The notes: generated from the sequence alone by a model not told the origin. DNA of 6,718 nt from Candidatus Nomurabacteria bacterium RIFCSPLOWO2_12_FULL_46_14 (GCA_001786225.1 MFVV01000022.1:1-6718); one strand, 5' to 3'. Positions 1-5,761 are shown, counted from the first letter of the stretch. Numbers and translations: made by a program.

Positions 1-2
1 TG

Positions 3-227
3 GAAGCCGAGACAAGTAATTATCCAGCAGGTGATGACATGGAGAAATTAGCATATCTCACAAACCAAGACGAAGGCTATAAGTACTCCCTGGGCCTCTA
101 TATCGTTCTTGGGGTGAAGAAGAACGCTGGAACGGTATTACGTGAGGGTTGGTTTGTTAACGGGCAAGAATCAGCCGAAATAGGCAAACCGATAACTGCC
201 AGTCTCGTAAAATCTCAACAAAACTAA
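3..227 (+). CDS. C-terminal part of an unrecognised protein (partial, or a 62-residue ORF)
   Basis: This frame is open from the window edge to the TAA at 225-227, so I read it as the last ~74 residues of a gene that starts outside the window. An ATG at 39 preceded by AGGTG (28-32, 6 nt away) could instead start a 62-residue protein. I do not recognise the product. The tail is soluble and mixed alpha/beta in character, with alternating hydrophobic stretches (YSLGLYIVLGV) and a polar end (KSQQN). Secreted or pilin-like C-termini can look like this, but there is no motif that proves it. There are no cysteines, no membrane segment and no catalytic signature. It is followed by a dyad at 233-262 and then by the noncoding region, so it is probably the last chromosomal gene before the putative mobile unit. 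Confidence 0.5.
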   Translation, partial: EAETSNYPAGDDMEKLAYLTNQDEGYKYSLGLYIVLGVKKNAGTVLREGWFVNGQESAEIGKPITASLVKSQQN

Positions 228-232
228 TCTCG

Positions 233-262
233 GTGTATAAGAATTAGTTAGACTTTATACAC
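233..262 (+). repeat. 8-bp inverted repeat after the first gene
   Basis: GTGTATAA (233-240) is exactly complementary to TTATACAC (255-262), with a 14-nt spacer. It starts 5 nt after the upstream stop codon and could fold as a weak hairpin ending that transcript. It is AT-rich and lacks a following T-run, so it is a poor intrinsic terminator. It could equally be a protein-binding dyad at the left edge of the putative element. Confidence 0.35.
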
Positions 263-272
263 TACACGTAGT
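261..272. repeat. Short dyad with a 2-nt centre, ACTAC-AC-GTAGT
   Basis: ACTAC (261-265) and GTAGT (268-272) are inverted around an AC dinucleotide, and the dyad extends imperfectly outward. Large serine recombinases recognise dyads around a 2-bp crossover core, which makes this a place to look for a left attachment site. I found no matching partner sequence near 3300, so the assignment is only a suggestion. Confidence 0.15.
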
Positions 273-301
273 TGACAACTTAGTTATAAACAGTTCTGCT
301 A

Positions 302-330
302 TTGACAAGTATATGTCGTTTTGATAAAAT
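302..330 (+). promoter_or_regulatory. Strong sigma70-type promoter of the noncoding transcript
   Basis: A perfect -35 TTGACA (302-307) lies 17 nt from a -10 TAAAAT (325-330). Transcription should start near 336-338. The first structured element (341-358) begins immediately afterwards, and no ORF with a ribosome binding site follows for over 1 kb, so this promoter appears to drive a noncoding RNA. A second TTGACA at 272-277 has no -10 at the right distance. Confidence 0.7.
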
Positions 331-376
331 GGAAGTATAAAGAGTAAGAGTTTACTCTCAGTTCTCGAAATAAGAA

Positions 377-431
377 AATAAACATAACGTGCACTTGGAG
401 TCTTCGGACTTCGGGTGCTCGTTTTGTTATT
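377..431 (+). other. UUCG-capped long hairpin within the noncoding RNA
   Basis: Positions 391-402 pair with 407-418 as a continuous 12-bp helix (GCAC/GTGC, then U-G, U-G, G-C, G-U, then AGUC/GACU) around the loop UUCG at 403-406, closed by C-G, the classic ultra-stable tetraloop. Outer pairs ACG/CGT (387-389/420-422), AACA/TGTT (381-384/425-428) and AAT/ATT (377-379/429-431) lengthen the stem. The three wobble pairs would be A-C mismatches on the opposite strand, which fixes the sense strand. Confidence 0.7.
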
Positions 432-472
432 GGGGAGATGTCTGATATATCAGAACATTTGCCCTGTCGTAG

Positions 473-539
473 GTAAGTAGCCGTGGAAAGCACTACTTAC
501 GAGTAAAGTAACCGTTGTGGGTCTACAATGATTCCACGG
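473..539 (+). other. H-type pseudoknot candidate within the noncoding RNA
   Basis: GTAAGTAG (473-480) pairs with CTACTTAC (493-500). The first 8 nt of the intervening loop, CCGTGGAA (481-488), are exactly complementary to TTCCACGG (532-539). Together these form two adjacent 8-bp stems that can stack coaxially. A small hairpin TTGT/ACAA (515-518/525-528) lies in the connecting loop. A second CCGTGG at 813-818 could compete for 534-539, so the region might rearrange. Confidence 0.55.
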
Positions 540-1414
540 CTCACCCATAGCGGATACTTTGAATATAAGTAGTGTTTTTATTTATCACAATCTCGGAGCT
601 ACTGGCTATCAAAAAGAATTAGTATAAGCTGGTGGTTCCGAGATGGCGATAAGTTTACAGTTCAGAGATTATTATGAGAATAATAGTTTCAAAAGTGTAA
701 ATTACACTTCCTGCGGGATTTTTGGCAGAAGTTAACCACACGGGATAAGAATGTGGGGAAAGATTCCAACATGTAAAACTGTTGACACGGTGGTACGGTG
801 AGTTAGCCCAGTCCGTGGTGGTAACCAATCCACAATGAGTTGGTTCTAGTTGCGAGTTCGCAGCGAAGCTGGCTCTTGAAAATGATGCGACTTAATCAGT
901 CTAGGTACCTAATGAGGGCCGTTAAAGATTGAGTAAGTAAATCCTGAAATGCCCCTGATAGGGGGTAGAAGCCAGCGGAGAAGCTGGGCAATGTAATTGT
1001 GAGCCAGGTCAGGCCAGCCTCTGACATATAAACGTAGAAGAGGTGCTGGAGATAAACTGAAGCTTCTATTGCCTCAGAAGATTGAAATATCTTTGAAGGG
1101 CTGAAATAAATCTTAACAATGAGTGCAACCTTCTTTCCCGTAAGGCTCTGGGAATCTGGTAGTATTTTCACCAGGCGAAAATACTCATAGATTCCCCAAG
1201 CTTTCTGGAGGGCTTCTCATTATTCTTTTTAATAGGGCAAACCTAAGTTAAGTGGTAAAGCCCAGGATAGGTGCAAATCCTACCAAGTTATGCCAATAGA
1301 GGGGAGACTTCCCACGTGCGAAAGCAAGGGATGGAATTCTGCCGTCTATATGGTTTTAGATTTCTCAAAATTCAAATATTCAAGACTTAAGATAAATTTA
1401 AATAAGATTTAGAT

Positions 1415-1454
1415 AGCAAAATAGTTATATGTATGTGCTTTAATGTATTTTGCT
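1415..1454. repeat. 9-bp inverted repeat upstream of the recombinase
   Basis: AGCAAAATA (1415-1423) and TATTTTGCT (1446-1454) are perfect inverted copies separated by 22 nt. They lie in the AT-rich spacer between the structured RNA and the recombinase promoter. They could be a regulatory dyad, a recombinase-binding site or a hairpin of the read-through transcript. A second, shorter dyad, AATAGT/ACTATT (1462-1467/1483-1488), reaches into the -35 box of that promoter and could be an operator. Apart from these dyads I see nothing in 1354-1486. Confidence 0.4.
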
Positions 1455-1486
1455 GGTAGGGAATAGTTCTACTCAATTATCCACTA

Positions 1487-1515
1487 TTGCATTGATAAAT
1501 TGACGGATATATAAT
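1487..1515 (+). promoter_or_regulatory. Recombinase promoter giving a leaderless mRNA
   Basis: TTGCAT (1487-1492) is followed after 17 nt by a perfect TATAAT (1510-1515). The expected start, 7-8 nt downstream, falls at 1522-1523, on the A of the recombinase ATG. The only purine-rich motif, AGGAG (1518-1522), touches the start codon and so has no room to act as a Shine-Dalgarno sequence. This promoter-to-ATG geometry points to leaderless translation from this transcript; longer read-through mRNAs from the 302-330 promoter are also possible. Confidence 0.6.
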
Positions 1516-1522
1516 ACAGGAG

Positions 1523-3355
1523 ATGGATAACAATGATACTAAAACACCTGTAGTTTCACTTTATTTAAGAGGCAGTACTTCCCAGTCTGACGAAGATTCA
1601 CAGAGATACAGCTTGATGGAACGTGTGAAGAAGTTGGACTATATCGTATTCAAAGAATACCTAGACCACAATATTGGTGGCGATACGCTTGCCTCTGACC
1701 GCAAGTATGCACCTGACGTTATTGAAGATGCCCGTTTGGGCAAATTTCATATTCTATTAGTTACCGCAATAGATAGAATAGCTCGTGATGAGGAATTTGG
1801 TTTGAATTATTTAAGAAGAATTGAAGAAACGGGTTGCAAAGTTTACTTTATAGACCAACCATATGCAAACACGCCAGATGCATATAGTCCCGACATAGCC
1901 GATGCCATTAAGAACTCAAGAACAATGCTTCTCATGGGTGCGAGGATGGAACATACTAGGATAAAATCCAGAACACGAGCATCTAAGCTAAGAGATATCA
2001 AAGCCAACATTTGGCCTGCTAACGGTCATGTGCCCGATGGCTATTTGTTAGACCCCAATAAAAAGGGAGCATTAATAATAAATCCATCCAGGGCACCAAT
2101 TATCCAAAGAATATTTGACTTGTATGTCGATGAGAAATTAACTATTAGACAGATAGTAGACCTTCTAAACAAAGAAGGAATTCCATCAGTAACAGCTAAA
2201 AACCCTGAACATAAATGGATTAAAGATTCAGTTCAAGACAAGCTCAGTAATGAGATTTATATAGGAAAACTACCCGTGGTCTGGAAGATGACAGGCGAAG
2301 TGGTGCATATATATACATGTCTGCCAATTATATCAGATGTACGTTTTGCAGAAGTCCAGGAAATTAAAAATGAAAAAATAAAGCGTTCTAGGGGTAACCA
2401 TAAAAGAGAATACCCATTCAGGCCATACGTTTGGTGTGCTAAATGTGGCCATGAATTGCATACATTAACCAGCAGTGCGAACACGCCCAACGAATCTTAT
2501 CACTATGGCTTCAGGAAACCGCCAGTAGCATTCAAATACAAAAAACGTTGTCCAGATGGTTGCGGTAGAATTTCTGAACGTAATCTCGTTAGGGGCATCT
2601 ACAACCATGCAGGGAAATTCTTTTTGTTTGCTACGGCCCGCAGTGGAGATTATTCGAAACCAAATATCGATAGGGTTCTGGAATTTCTGGAGGGCGGAGA
2701 TACTACCGATGCTGATAAGAAAAGAGAAGCTGAACTTCAGCAATTAACAAAAGAGCTAGGGAAAATTCGTGAAAAACCCGACAGAATCTTAGACCTTTAT
2801 GAGAATGGCCAGATTGACAAGGAGACCTTCAAGGCAAGAATGACCAAGCATAACTCTAATCCACGAATTAAGACTATTGAAGAGAGGATACGGTTTATAC
2901 GGCAATCTCTTGTCGGAGAGGAAGAACAGAAGAAGCGTATCGATAGTCTCGCAATTTGGGCTAAGGAAGTTAAGGCCAGTTTAGAGAAGAAGCGTATAGA
3001 GCCGTGGGCTGAAGATATGGAGGATATTAAGAAAAGAAATAGCGAAAGGAAGCATACTGGATTTTTCATTGCGCCATATGACAAACAGAAAGAATTTGCC
3101 CTTCAGTTGCTAAAGTTTATCAAAAAGATACATGTGGATTTTCCAAAGAGGAGGTTAATTATTCAGACTCGAATCCCCAAGTATCTAGACGGTAAAGTGG
3201 CTTTTGAAGCTGACCCAGTCGTGGCTCGTGGCCGTCCTGGGAAGGACAGTAATAAAAATGGAGGAAATGGTGGGGGAAATAATTCATCAATACAGGCGGT
3301 TCGAGCGAACTCAAATAATCAAAAACCGGGCAATACCCGGTTTTTGATTATTTGA
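1523..3355 (+). CDS. Large serine recombinase (resolvase/invertase catalytic domain, recombinase domain, zinc ribbon)
   Basis: This 610-residue protein has the full domain order of large serine integrases, which cut and rejoin DNA through a phosphoserine link to move elements between att sites. The catalytic domain (about 10-160) opens with YLRGSTSQ, in which R16 and S18 match the active-site Arg and nucleophilic Ser. DRIARD (84-89) supplies the conserved DRxxR arginines. The recombinase domain (about 165-290) contains GYLLDP and the motif IIQRIFDLYV. A zinc ribbon follows, with C305-x2-C308 and C343-x3-C347, then a charged coiled-coil-like region (about 395-490) typical of synapsis control. 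Length fits the family. The last ~45 residues are Gly/Asn rich and lack domain character. The final codons run through the terminator of the convergent gene, which suggests the C-terminus was set by where the element inserted. Start: no in-frame alternative exists upstream before the stop at 1496. Its partner att sites are not identified. Confidence 0.93.
   Translation: MDNNDTKTPVVSLYLRGSTSQSDEDSQRYSLMERVKKLDYIVFKEYLDHNIGGDTLASDRKYAPDVIEDARLGKFHILLVTAIDRIARDEEFGLNYLRRIEETGCKVYFIDQPYANTPDAYSPDIADAIKNSRTMLLMGARMEHTRIKSRTRASKLRDIKANIWPANGHVPDGYLLDPNKKGALIINPSRAPIIQRIFDLYVDEKLTIRQIVDLLNKEGIPSVTAKNPEHKWIKDSVQDKLSNEIYIGKLPVVWKMTGEVVHIYTCLPIISDVRFAEVQEIKNEKIKRSRGNHKREYPFRPYVWCAKCGHELHTLTSSANTPNESYHYGFRKPPVAFKYKKRCPDGCGRISERNLVRGIYNHAGKFFLFATARSGDYSKPNIDRVLEFLEGGDTTDADKKREAELQQLTKELGKIREKPDRILDLYENGQIDKETFKARMTKHNSNPRIKTIEERIRFIRQSLVGEEEQKKRIDSLAIWAKEVKASLEKKRIEPWAEDMEDIKKRNSERKHTGFFIAPYDKQKEFALQLLKFIKKIHVDFPKRRLIIQTRIPKYLDGKVAFEADPVVARGRPGKDSNKNGGNGGGNNSSIQAVRANSNNQKPGNTRFLII
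3311..3355. terminator. Bidirectional terminator, 20-bp perfect inverted repeat
   Basis: Positions 3311-3330 and 3336-3355 are perfectly complementary around the loop CAATA, with the GC core CCGGG/CCCGG flanked by A5 and T5. It works as an intrinsic terminator in both directions. It contains the TGA of the recombinase (3353-3355) and the TAA of the convergent minus-strand gene (3348-3350), so the two CDSs overlap by 8 bp inside the hairpin. Confidence 0.85.
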
Positions 3356-5105
3356 TCTCCCAAATACGATTGTCTCTGGTGGTTATAATTATCGTATTGT
3401 CGCCGTATAGGTAAGCGTCAACGAAAGGTTCAGAGCTGCCGACCTTTAGGGTTCTAAGAAGAGTTTTTGATCCTTTATCAAGTTCGTATATCCTGGCAAG
3501 GGTTTTGTTTACCAAATAAAGTTTGTCTGAATTTTTCGATGTCAGGAGGACGTCTCCGCCGCTTGAAACAAGGAATGTGTTGGTCTCCGAGGCCTTCTCG
3601 CCTTTGTAATAAACGGCAAGAGTCCCTGAACTGTTCATTATATAAATATTTCCATCAACCGCGAGCGTTATAGGTTGAGAGGGTAGGGTATTCGACTTAA
3701 GCCATGATGATGGTTCTTTGGGGCCGGTTTTATCAACATCAGAAAGTTTCAATATGTTGTCGGGGGTTAGGACATATAAGTTGTTCTCATAAATATCCAT
3801 AGCAATGCCGAGATCTTTATGAGCGTTCAGCACGGCAATTCTTTGGTTCAATTCCTCCGGCATTGATTCAAGCAGGGACGGGGAGACATCAACCGCTTTG
3901 TCTATGTCGTCCAGAACCCCATAAACCTCTTCGGTTGTTTTTTCGGTTCTGTCATTTGTGAGCCCCACGGTGTAAATACTGGAAAGAGAATCGACAAGCA
4001 GTTGGCGTGCTCCGATGAGGTCGTTTTGGTCTATCTTTGTTCGTGCCAGTTTCAGGTTGTTTTGGGTCTGGTCAATGACCGCATTCAGCTTGCGCCTTTC
4101 AGGGTCTATGACCACCAACATTTTAGTCAAAACGACGCCGACCACCAGAACACCGGCTACGAACGACAGGAGGATGAACTTCCCCTTTAGGGCACGGGTT
4201 CCTCTCCAAGAACCGTACAAATCCCTTGCCATCTTTACGGGAGCCAGGATCGATGCCAGAAGAGGATTTACTTTTCTGCCCAGAGAAAATTCGGACGATA
4301 TTATCCTTGGTACTTCAACTTCAAGGTTTACAGGGCTTACCGGTTTTGGTTTTTTGACCGCCAGCTCCTTGTGGTTATCTATAGAGAGATACAATGCTCC
4401 GCAATCGAAGTCCGGTTTTGTTTCTTTCACCGAGTTTATTTTTTCCGCGAATTGTCCGGCATCGGACCTCAAAAGATCTGCTTTTATGGCCTTTTCTCTC
4501 GCAGTGACCATGCGATTGGGATAAAAAGCGAATAGTTTGTCGCCGGCCATTATTTTCCCCGAGACGATATTGGAGAACTCTTTCTCTTCGACTTGCTCCT
4601 TGCTGAAAAGGTCTACATTGTTGAGTATGTCTACCGTCCTTGATTCTCTGCCGAGGACTATTTTGAATTTGCCGAGTTTGGATATGAGTATCTGTTCTCC
4701 GGCAACGGCAAATATGCCGATATTCATTTTTAACCCCTTTCCGCCATAGGCGGATCCGCCTTTGGCGGAGAAGAATTCTTCCACGACGTCATTTATTTTT
4801 TTGAGAGTTGCCGAGAAAGCATCCCGTGGAGATATATCGGGCCTTGAGTAGTATTCGCGCTTAGCCAGGGAAGCGACGAGGTTGGTGACGTAAGTGATGT
4901 CGGGGGAGTCATCGTCTCTGCGGCTCAACGCGCCGTCAATGTCGGCAGCGGGACGGTTAACGTTGCCGATGATGTAGAGGCCTCCGAGCTTTCTTTTGTC
5001 GTCGTCGTCATAATAATCGTAGGCAAAGACATCGGTATGGCCCTCTTTTGAGCTTCCCTTAATAACTATTTCTTGAGATGTGGATTTAAGAAAAACTTTC
5101 TCCAT
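3348..5105 (-). CDS. Single-pass membrane protein: degenerate PP2C-like cytoplasmic domain plus propeller-like exterior domain
   Basis: The product has 585 residues. The N-terminal part (about 20-245) has the rhythm of a PPM/PP2C phosphatase: an acidic opening, a helix ending in SATLKKINDVVEEFF, a strand pair IGIFAVAGEQILISKLGKFKIVL where active members have the GDSR turn, and GDKLFAFYP where they have the DG of the TDG motif. The metal-binding Asp-Gly motifs are absent, so it is probably not an active phosphatase. A basic stretch (R297-K309) precedes one membrane helix (310-333), putting the N-terminus inside. The outside part has a helical segment (about 336-430) and then short beta repeats with NxxYV/NIYIM patterns (about 435-585), resembling a beta-propeller. 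No Shine-Dalgarno motif precedes the ATG. Residues 113-122 are encoded by two tandem 15-nt palindromes. It may act as a sensor or envelope scaffold. I know no characterised homologue. Confidence 0.75.
   Translation of the reverse strand: MEKVFLKSTSQEIVIKGSSKEGHTDVFAYDYYDDDDKRKLGGLYIIGNVNRPAADIDGALSRRDDDSPDITYVTNLVASLAKREYYSRPDISPRDAFSATLKKINDVVEEFFSAKGGSAYGGKGLKMNIGIFAVAGEQILISKLGKFKIVLGRESRTVDILNNVDLFSKEQVEEKEFSNIVSGKIMAGDKLFAFYPNRMVTAREKAIKADLLRSDAGQFAEKINSVKETKPDFDCGALYLSIDNHKELAVKKPKPVSPVNLEVEVPRIISSEFSLGRKVNPLLASILAPVKMARDLYGSWRGTRALKGKFILLSFVAGVLVVGVVLTKMLVVIDPERRKLNAVIDQTQNNLKLARTKIDQNDLIGARQLLVDSLSSIYTVGLTNDRTEKTTEEVYGVLDDIDKAVDVSPSLLESMPEELNQRIAVLNAHKDLGIAMDIYENNLYVLTPDNILKLSDVDKTGPKEPSSWLKSNTLPSQPITLAVDGNIYIMNSSGTLAVYYKGEKASETNTFLVSSGGDVLLTSKNSDKLYLVNKTLARIYELDKGSKTLLRTLKVGSSEPFVDAYLYGDNTIIITTRDNRIWEIK
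4740..4769. repeat. Tandem pair of 15-nt palindromes inside a coding sequence
   Basis: TCCGCCATAGGCGGA (4740-4754) is directly followed by TCCGCCTTTGGCGGA (4755-4769). Each is a 6-bp inverted repeat around 3 nt. They are in frame with the minus-strand gene and encode SAKGGSAYGG (residues 113-122), probably a surface loop between the helix and the strand of the PP2C-like domain. From memory, similar CCGCC..GGCGG palindromes are scattered in some Parcubacteria genomes. The in-frame length of 30 nt is consistent with insertion and tolerance. Confidence 0.75.
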
Positions 5106-5150
5106 TGCAATTTAAGTTAAGTTCAGATAATCTACTACTATTAATTCTAA
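5105..5150 (+). promoter_or_regulatory. Divergent intergenic region with weak promoter candidates
   Basis: Only 59 bp separate the divergent ATGs. On the + strand, TTAAGT (5117-5122) with TATTAA (5139-5144), and TTGCAA (5105-5110) with GATAAT (5126-5131), are poor to moderate promoter matches. No good minus-strand promoter could be picked out. Shared regulation of the two divergent genes is plausible but not shown. Confidence 0.25.
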
Positions 5151-5164
5151 ATGAAGAGGCCAAA

Positions 5165-5749
5165 ATGTCAAAGAATACTCTTGATAAATTATTCGGTTCT
5201 CGGATCAGGGTCAAGTTGTTGAAGTTTTTGTTCAGGAATTACCCTGGAAACTTTAACGCGCAGGAAATATCGAAGAGGATCCAAGAACCATTTGAGGAGA
5301 CAAAGAGTGAGTTAAGAACTTTGTCTGAACTCGGGCTGATAAATAAAAACCAAAAAGCCGCTTACTTTCTTGATCCGGAGTTTGAGTTTTTTGGCGAACT
5401 GAAGAGTTTGATATTGAAGTCCTCCCCCGCGGAGAAAGACAAAATGGTTAGAAAGATACTGGGACTCGGAAGAATTAAGTTGGCCGTAACCTCCGGGATA
5501 TTTTTGGCCGAGAACACCGGTTCGGATCTTTACGATACGGTTGCAGACCTGTTCATTGTGGGGGATGACATAAGCAAGAATAAATTGAGGGCCTTTCTCA
5601 CTGCTTTGGAAGCGGAAGTAGGCAAGGAGATCAAGTTCACTTTGATGGACAAAGATGAGTTCCAGTATCGCTATGGGATGTTCGACAGGTTTATCAGGGT
5701 ACTACTAGAGGGACCCCACGAAAAGATTATCAATAAGTTAGGGTTATAA
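5165..5749 (+). CDS. Winged-helix protein fused to a degenerate nucleotidyltransferase (MNT-like) domain
   Basis: The product has 194 residues. I chose the ATG at 5165 because AAGAGG (5154-5159) lies 5 nt upstream; a TTG at 5105 would add 20 residues but would overlap the divergent gene's start codon. Residues 1-75 fit a winged HTH: LFGSRIRVKLLKFLF opens helix 1, NAQEISKRI is the second helix, ETKSELRTLSELGLI is the recognition helix, and KNQKAAYFLD is the wing. Residues 100-190 follow the order of MNT/polymerase-beta-like nucleotidyltransferases. The GSxARG loop has become TSGIF..., and only fragments of the SDIDL motif remain (VADLFIVGDD), so catalysis is unlikely. The family pattern (wHTH plus decayed NTase) suggests a DNA-binding regulator; its target is unknown, with the divergent membrane-protein gene the nearest candidate. 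The TAA stop lies within the TATAAT just upstream of the tRNA gene. Confidence 0.75.
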   Translation: MSKNTLDKLFGSRIRVKLLKFLFRNYPGNFNAQEISKRIQEPFEETKSELRTLSELGLINKNQKAAYFLDPEFEFFGELKSLILKSSPAEKDKMVRKILGLGRIKLAVTSGIFLAENTGSDLYDTVADLFIVGDDISKNKLRAFLTALEAEVGKEIKFTLMDKDEFQYRYGMFDRFIRVLLEGPHEKIINKLGL

Positions 5750-5750
5750 T
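5745..5750 (+). promoter_or_regulatory. -10 element for the tRNA gene
   Basis: TATAAT at 5745-5750 is a perfect -10 box that overlaps the preceding stop codon. It would start transcription near 5757, leaving a leader of about 5 nt before the tRNA. No convincing -35 is present (5721-5728 is AAAAGATT), so the tRNA may also depend on read-through. Confidence 0.4.
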
Positions 5751-5761
5751 TAGAAATATTG

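Larger units (their letters stand above)
337..1353 (+). ncRNA. Candidate large structured noncoding RNA (~1 kb), family unknown
   Basis: No plausible protein gene lies here, but complementary segments recur throughout. Helices seen: AGAGTAA/TTACTCT (341-347/352-358); a 12-bp stem with C(UUCG)G loop (391-418) extended by outer pairs (377-389/420-431); TCTGA/TCAGA (441-454); GTAAGTAG/CTACTTAC (473-500), whose loop pairs with 532-539 as a pseudoknot; ATCTCGGA/TCCGAGAT (590-644) with outer TTATC/GATAA; ATTATT/AATAAT (668-684); AAGTGT/ACACTT (693-709); CCACA/TGTGG (736-756); AACCAA/TTGGTT (823-845); GTTGCG/CGCAGC (849-864); CCCC/GGGG (952-964); CCAGC/GCTGG (972-987); a 9-bp bulged stem (1014-1049); GGGAATCT/AGATTCCC plus AGTATTTTC/GAAAATACT (1150-1196); and a 3' domain (1293-1353). 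UUCG and GAAA tetraloops and G-U pairs that work only on this strand support + orientation. Size recalls ornate RNAs such as GOLLD, ROOL or OLE, but I cannot match it to any. The 5' end is inferred from the promoter; the 3' end is approximate. Confidence 0.6.

Noticed and set aside
896..1171. 91-residue minus-strand ORF and the 64-residue ORF at 299-493
   Set aside because: They lie antisense to well-paired RNA helices, have no ribosome binding sites, and their translations show no domain character.
1235..1297. tRNA-like or tmRNA-like arrangement (D-arm-like AGTTAAGTGGTAAAGCC, then a T-arm-like GGTGCAAATCC)
   Set aside because: There is no anticodon arm, the T stem has a mismatch, the acceptor pairing is incomplete, and no tmRNA 5' half or tag ORF is visible.
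1225..1330. Cobalamin riboswitch (GGTGCAAATCC resembles part of that aptamer)
   Set aside because: The conserved GCCACTG segment and the B12 box are missing, and the downstream gene is a recombinase.
337..1353. Bridge-RNA or RNA-guided recombination by this recombinase
   Set aside because: Bridge RNAs belong to IS110 (RuvC-like DEDD plus Tnp domain) enzymes; this protein is a standard large serine recombinase that recognises DNA directly, and no guide-like match to flanking DNA was found.
261..3310. att pair made of the dyads ACTAC-AC-GTAGT (261-272) and GTTCG-AG-CGAAC (3299-3310)
   Set aside because: The central dinucleotides differ (AC versus AG) and the flanks share no core, so they cannot be the two products of one recombination.
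4015..4524. 169-residue + strand ORF opposite the membrane-protein gene, with several similar shadow ORFs inside both large genes
   Set aside because: They are out-of-frame shadows of clearly coding sequence; no start signal or recognisable product.
5105..5164. TTG start at 5105 for the winged-helix protein
   Set aside because: It would overlap the divergent gene's ATG and lacks a Shine-Dalgarno sequence, whereas ATG 5165 has AAGAGG at proper spacing and begins at the usual HTH N-terminus.
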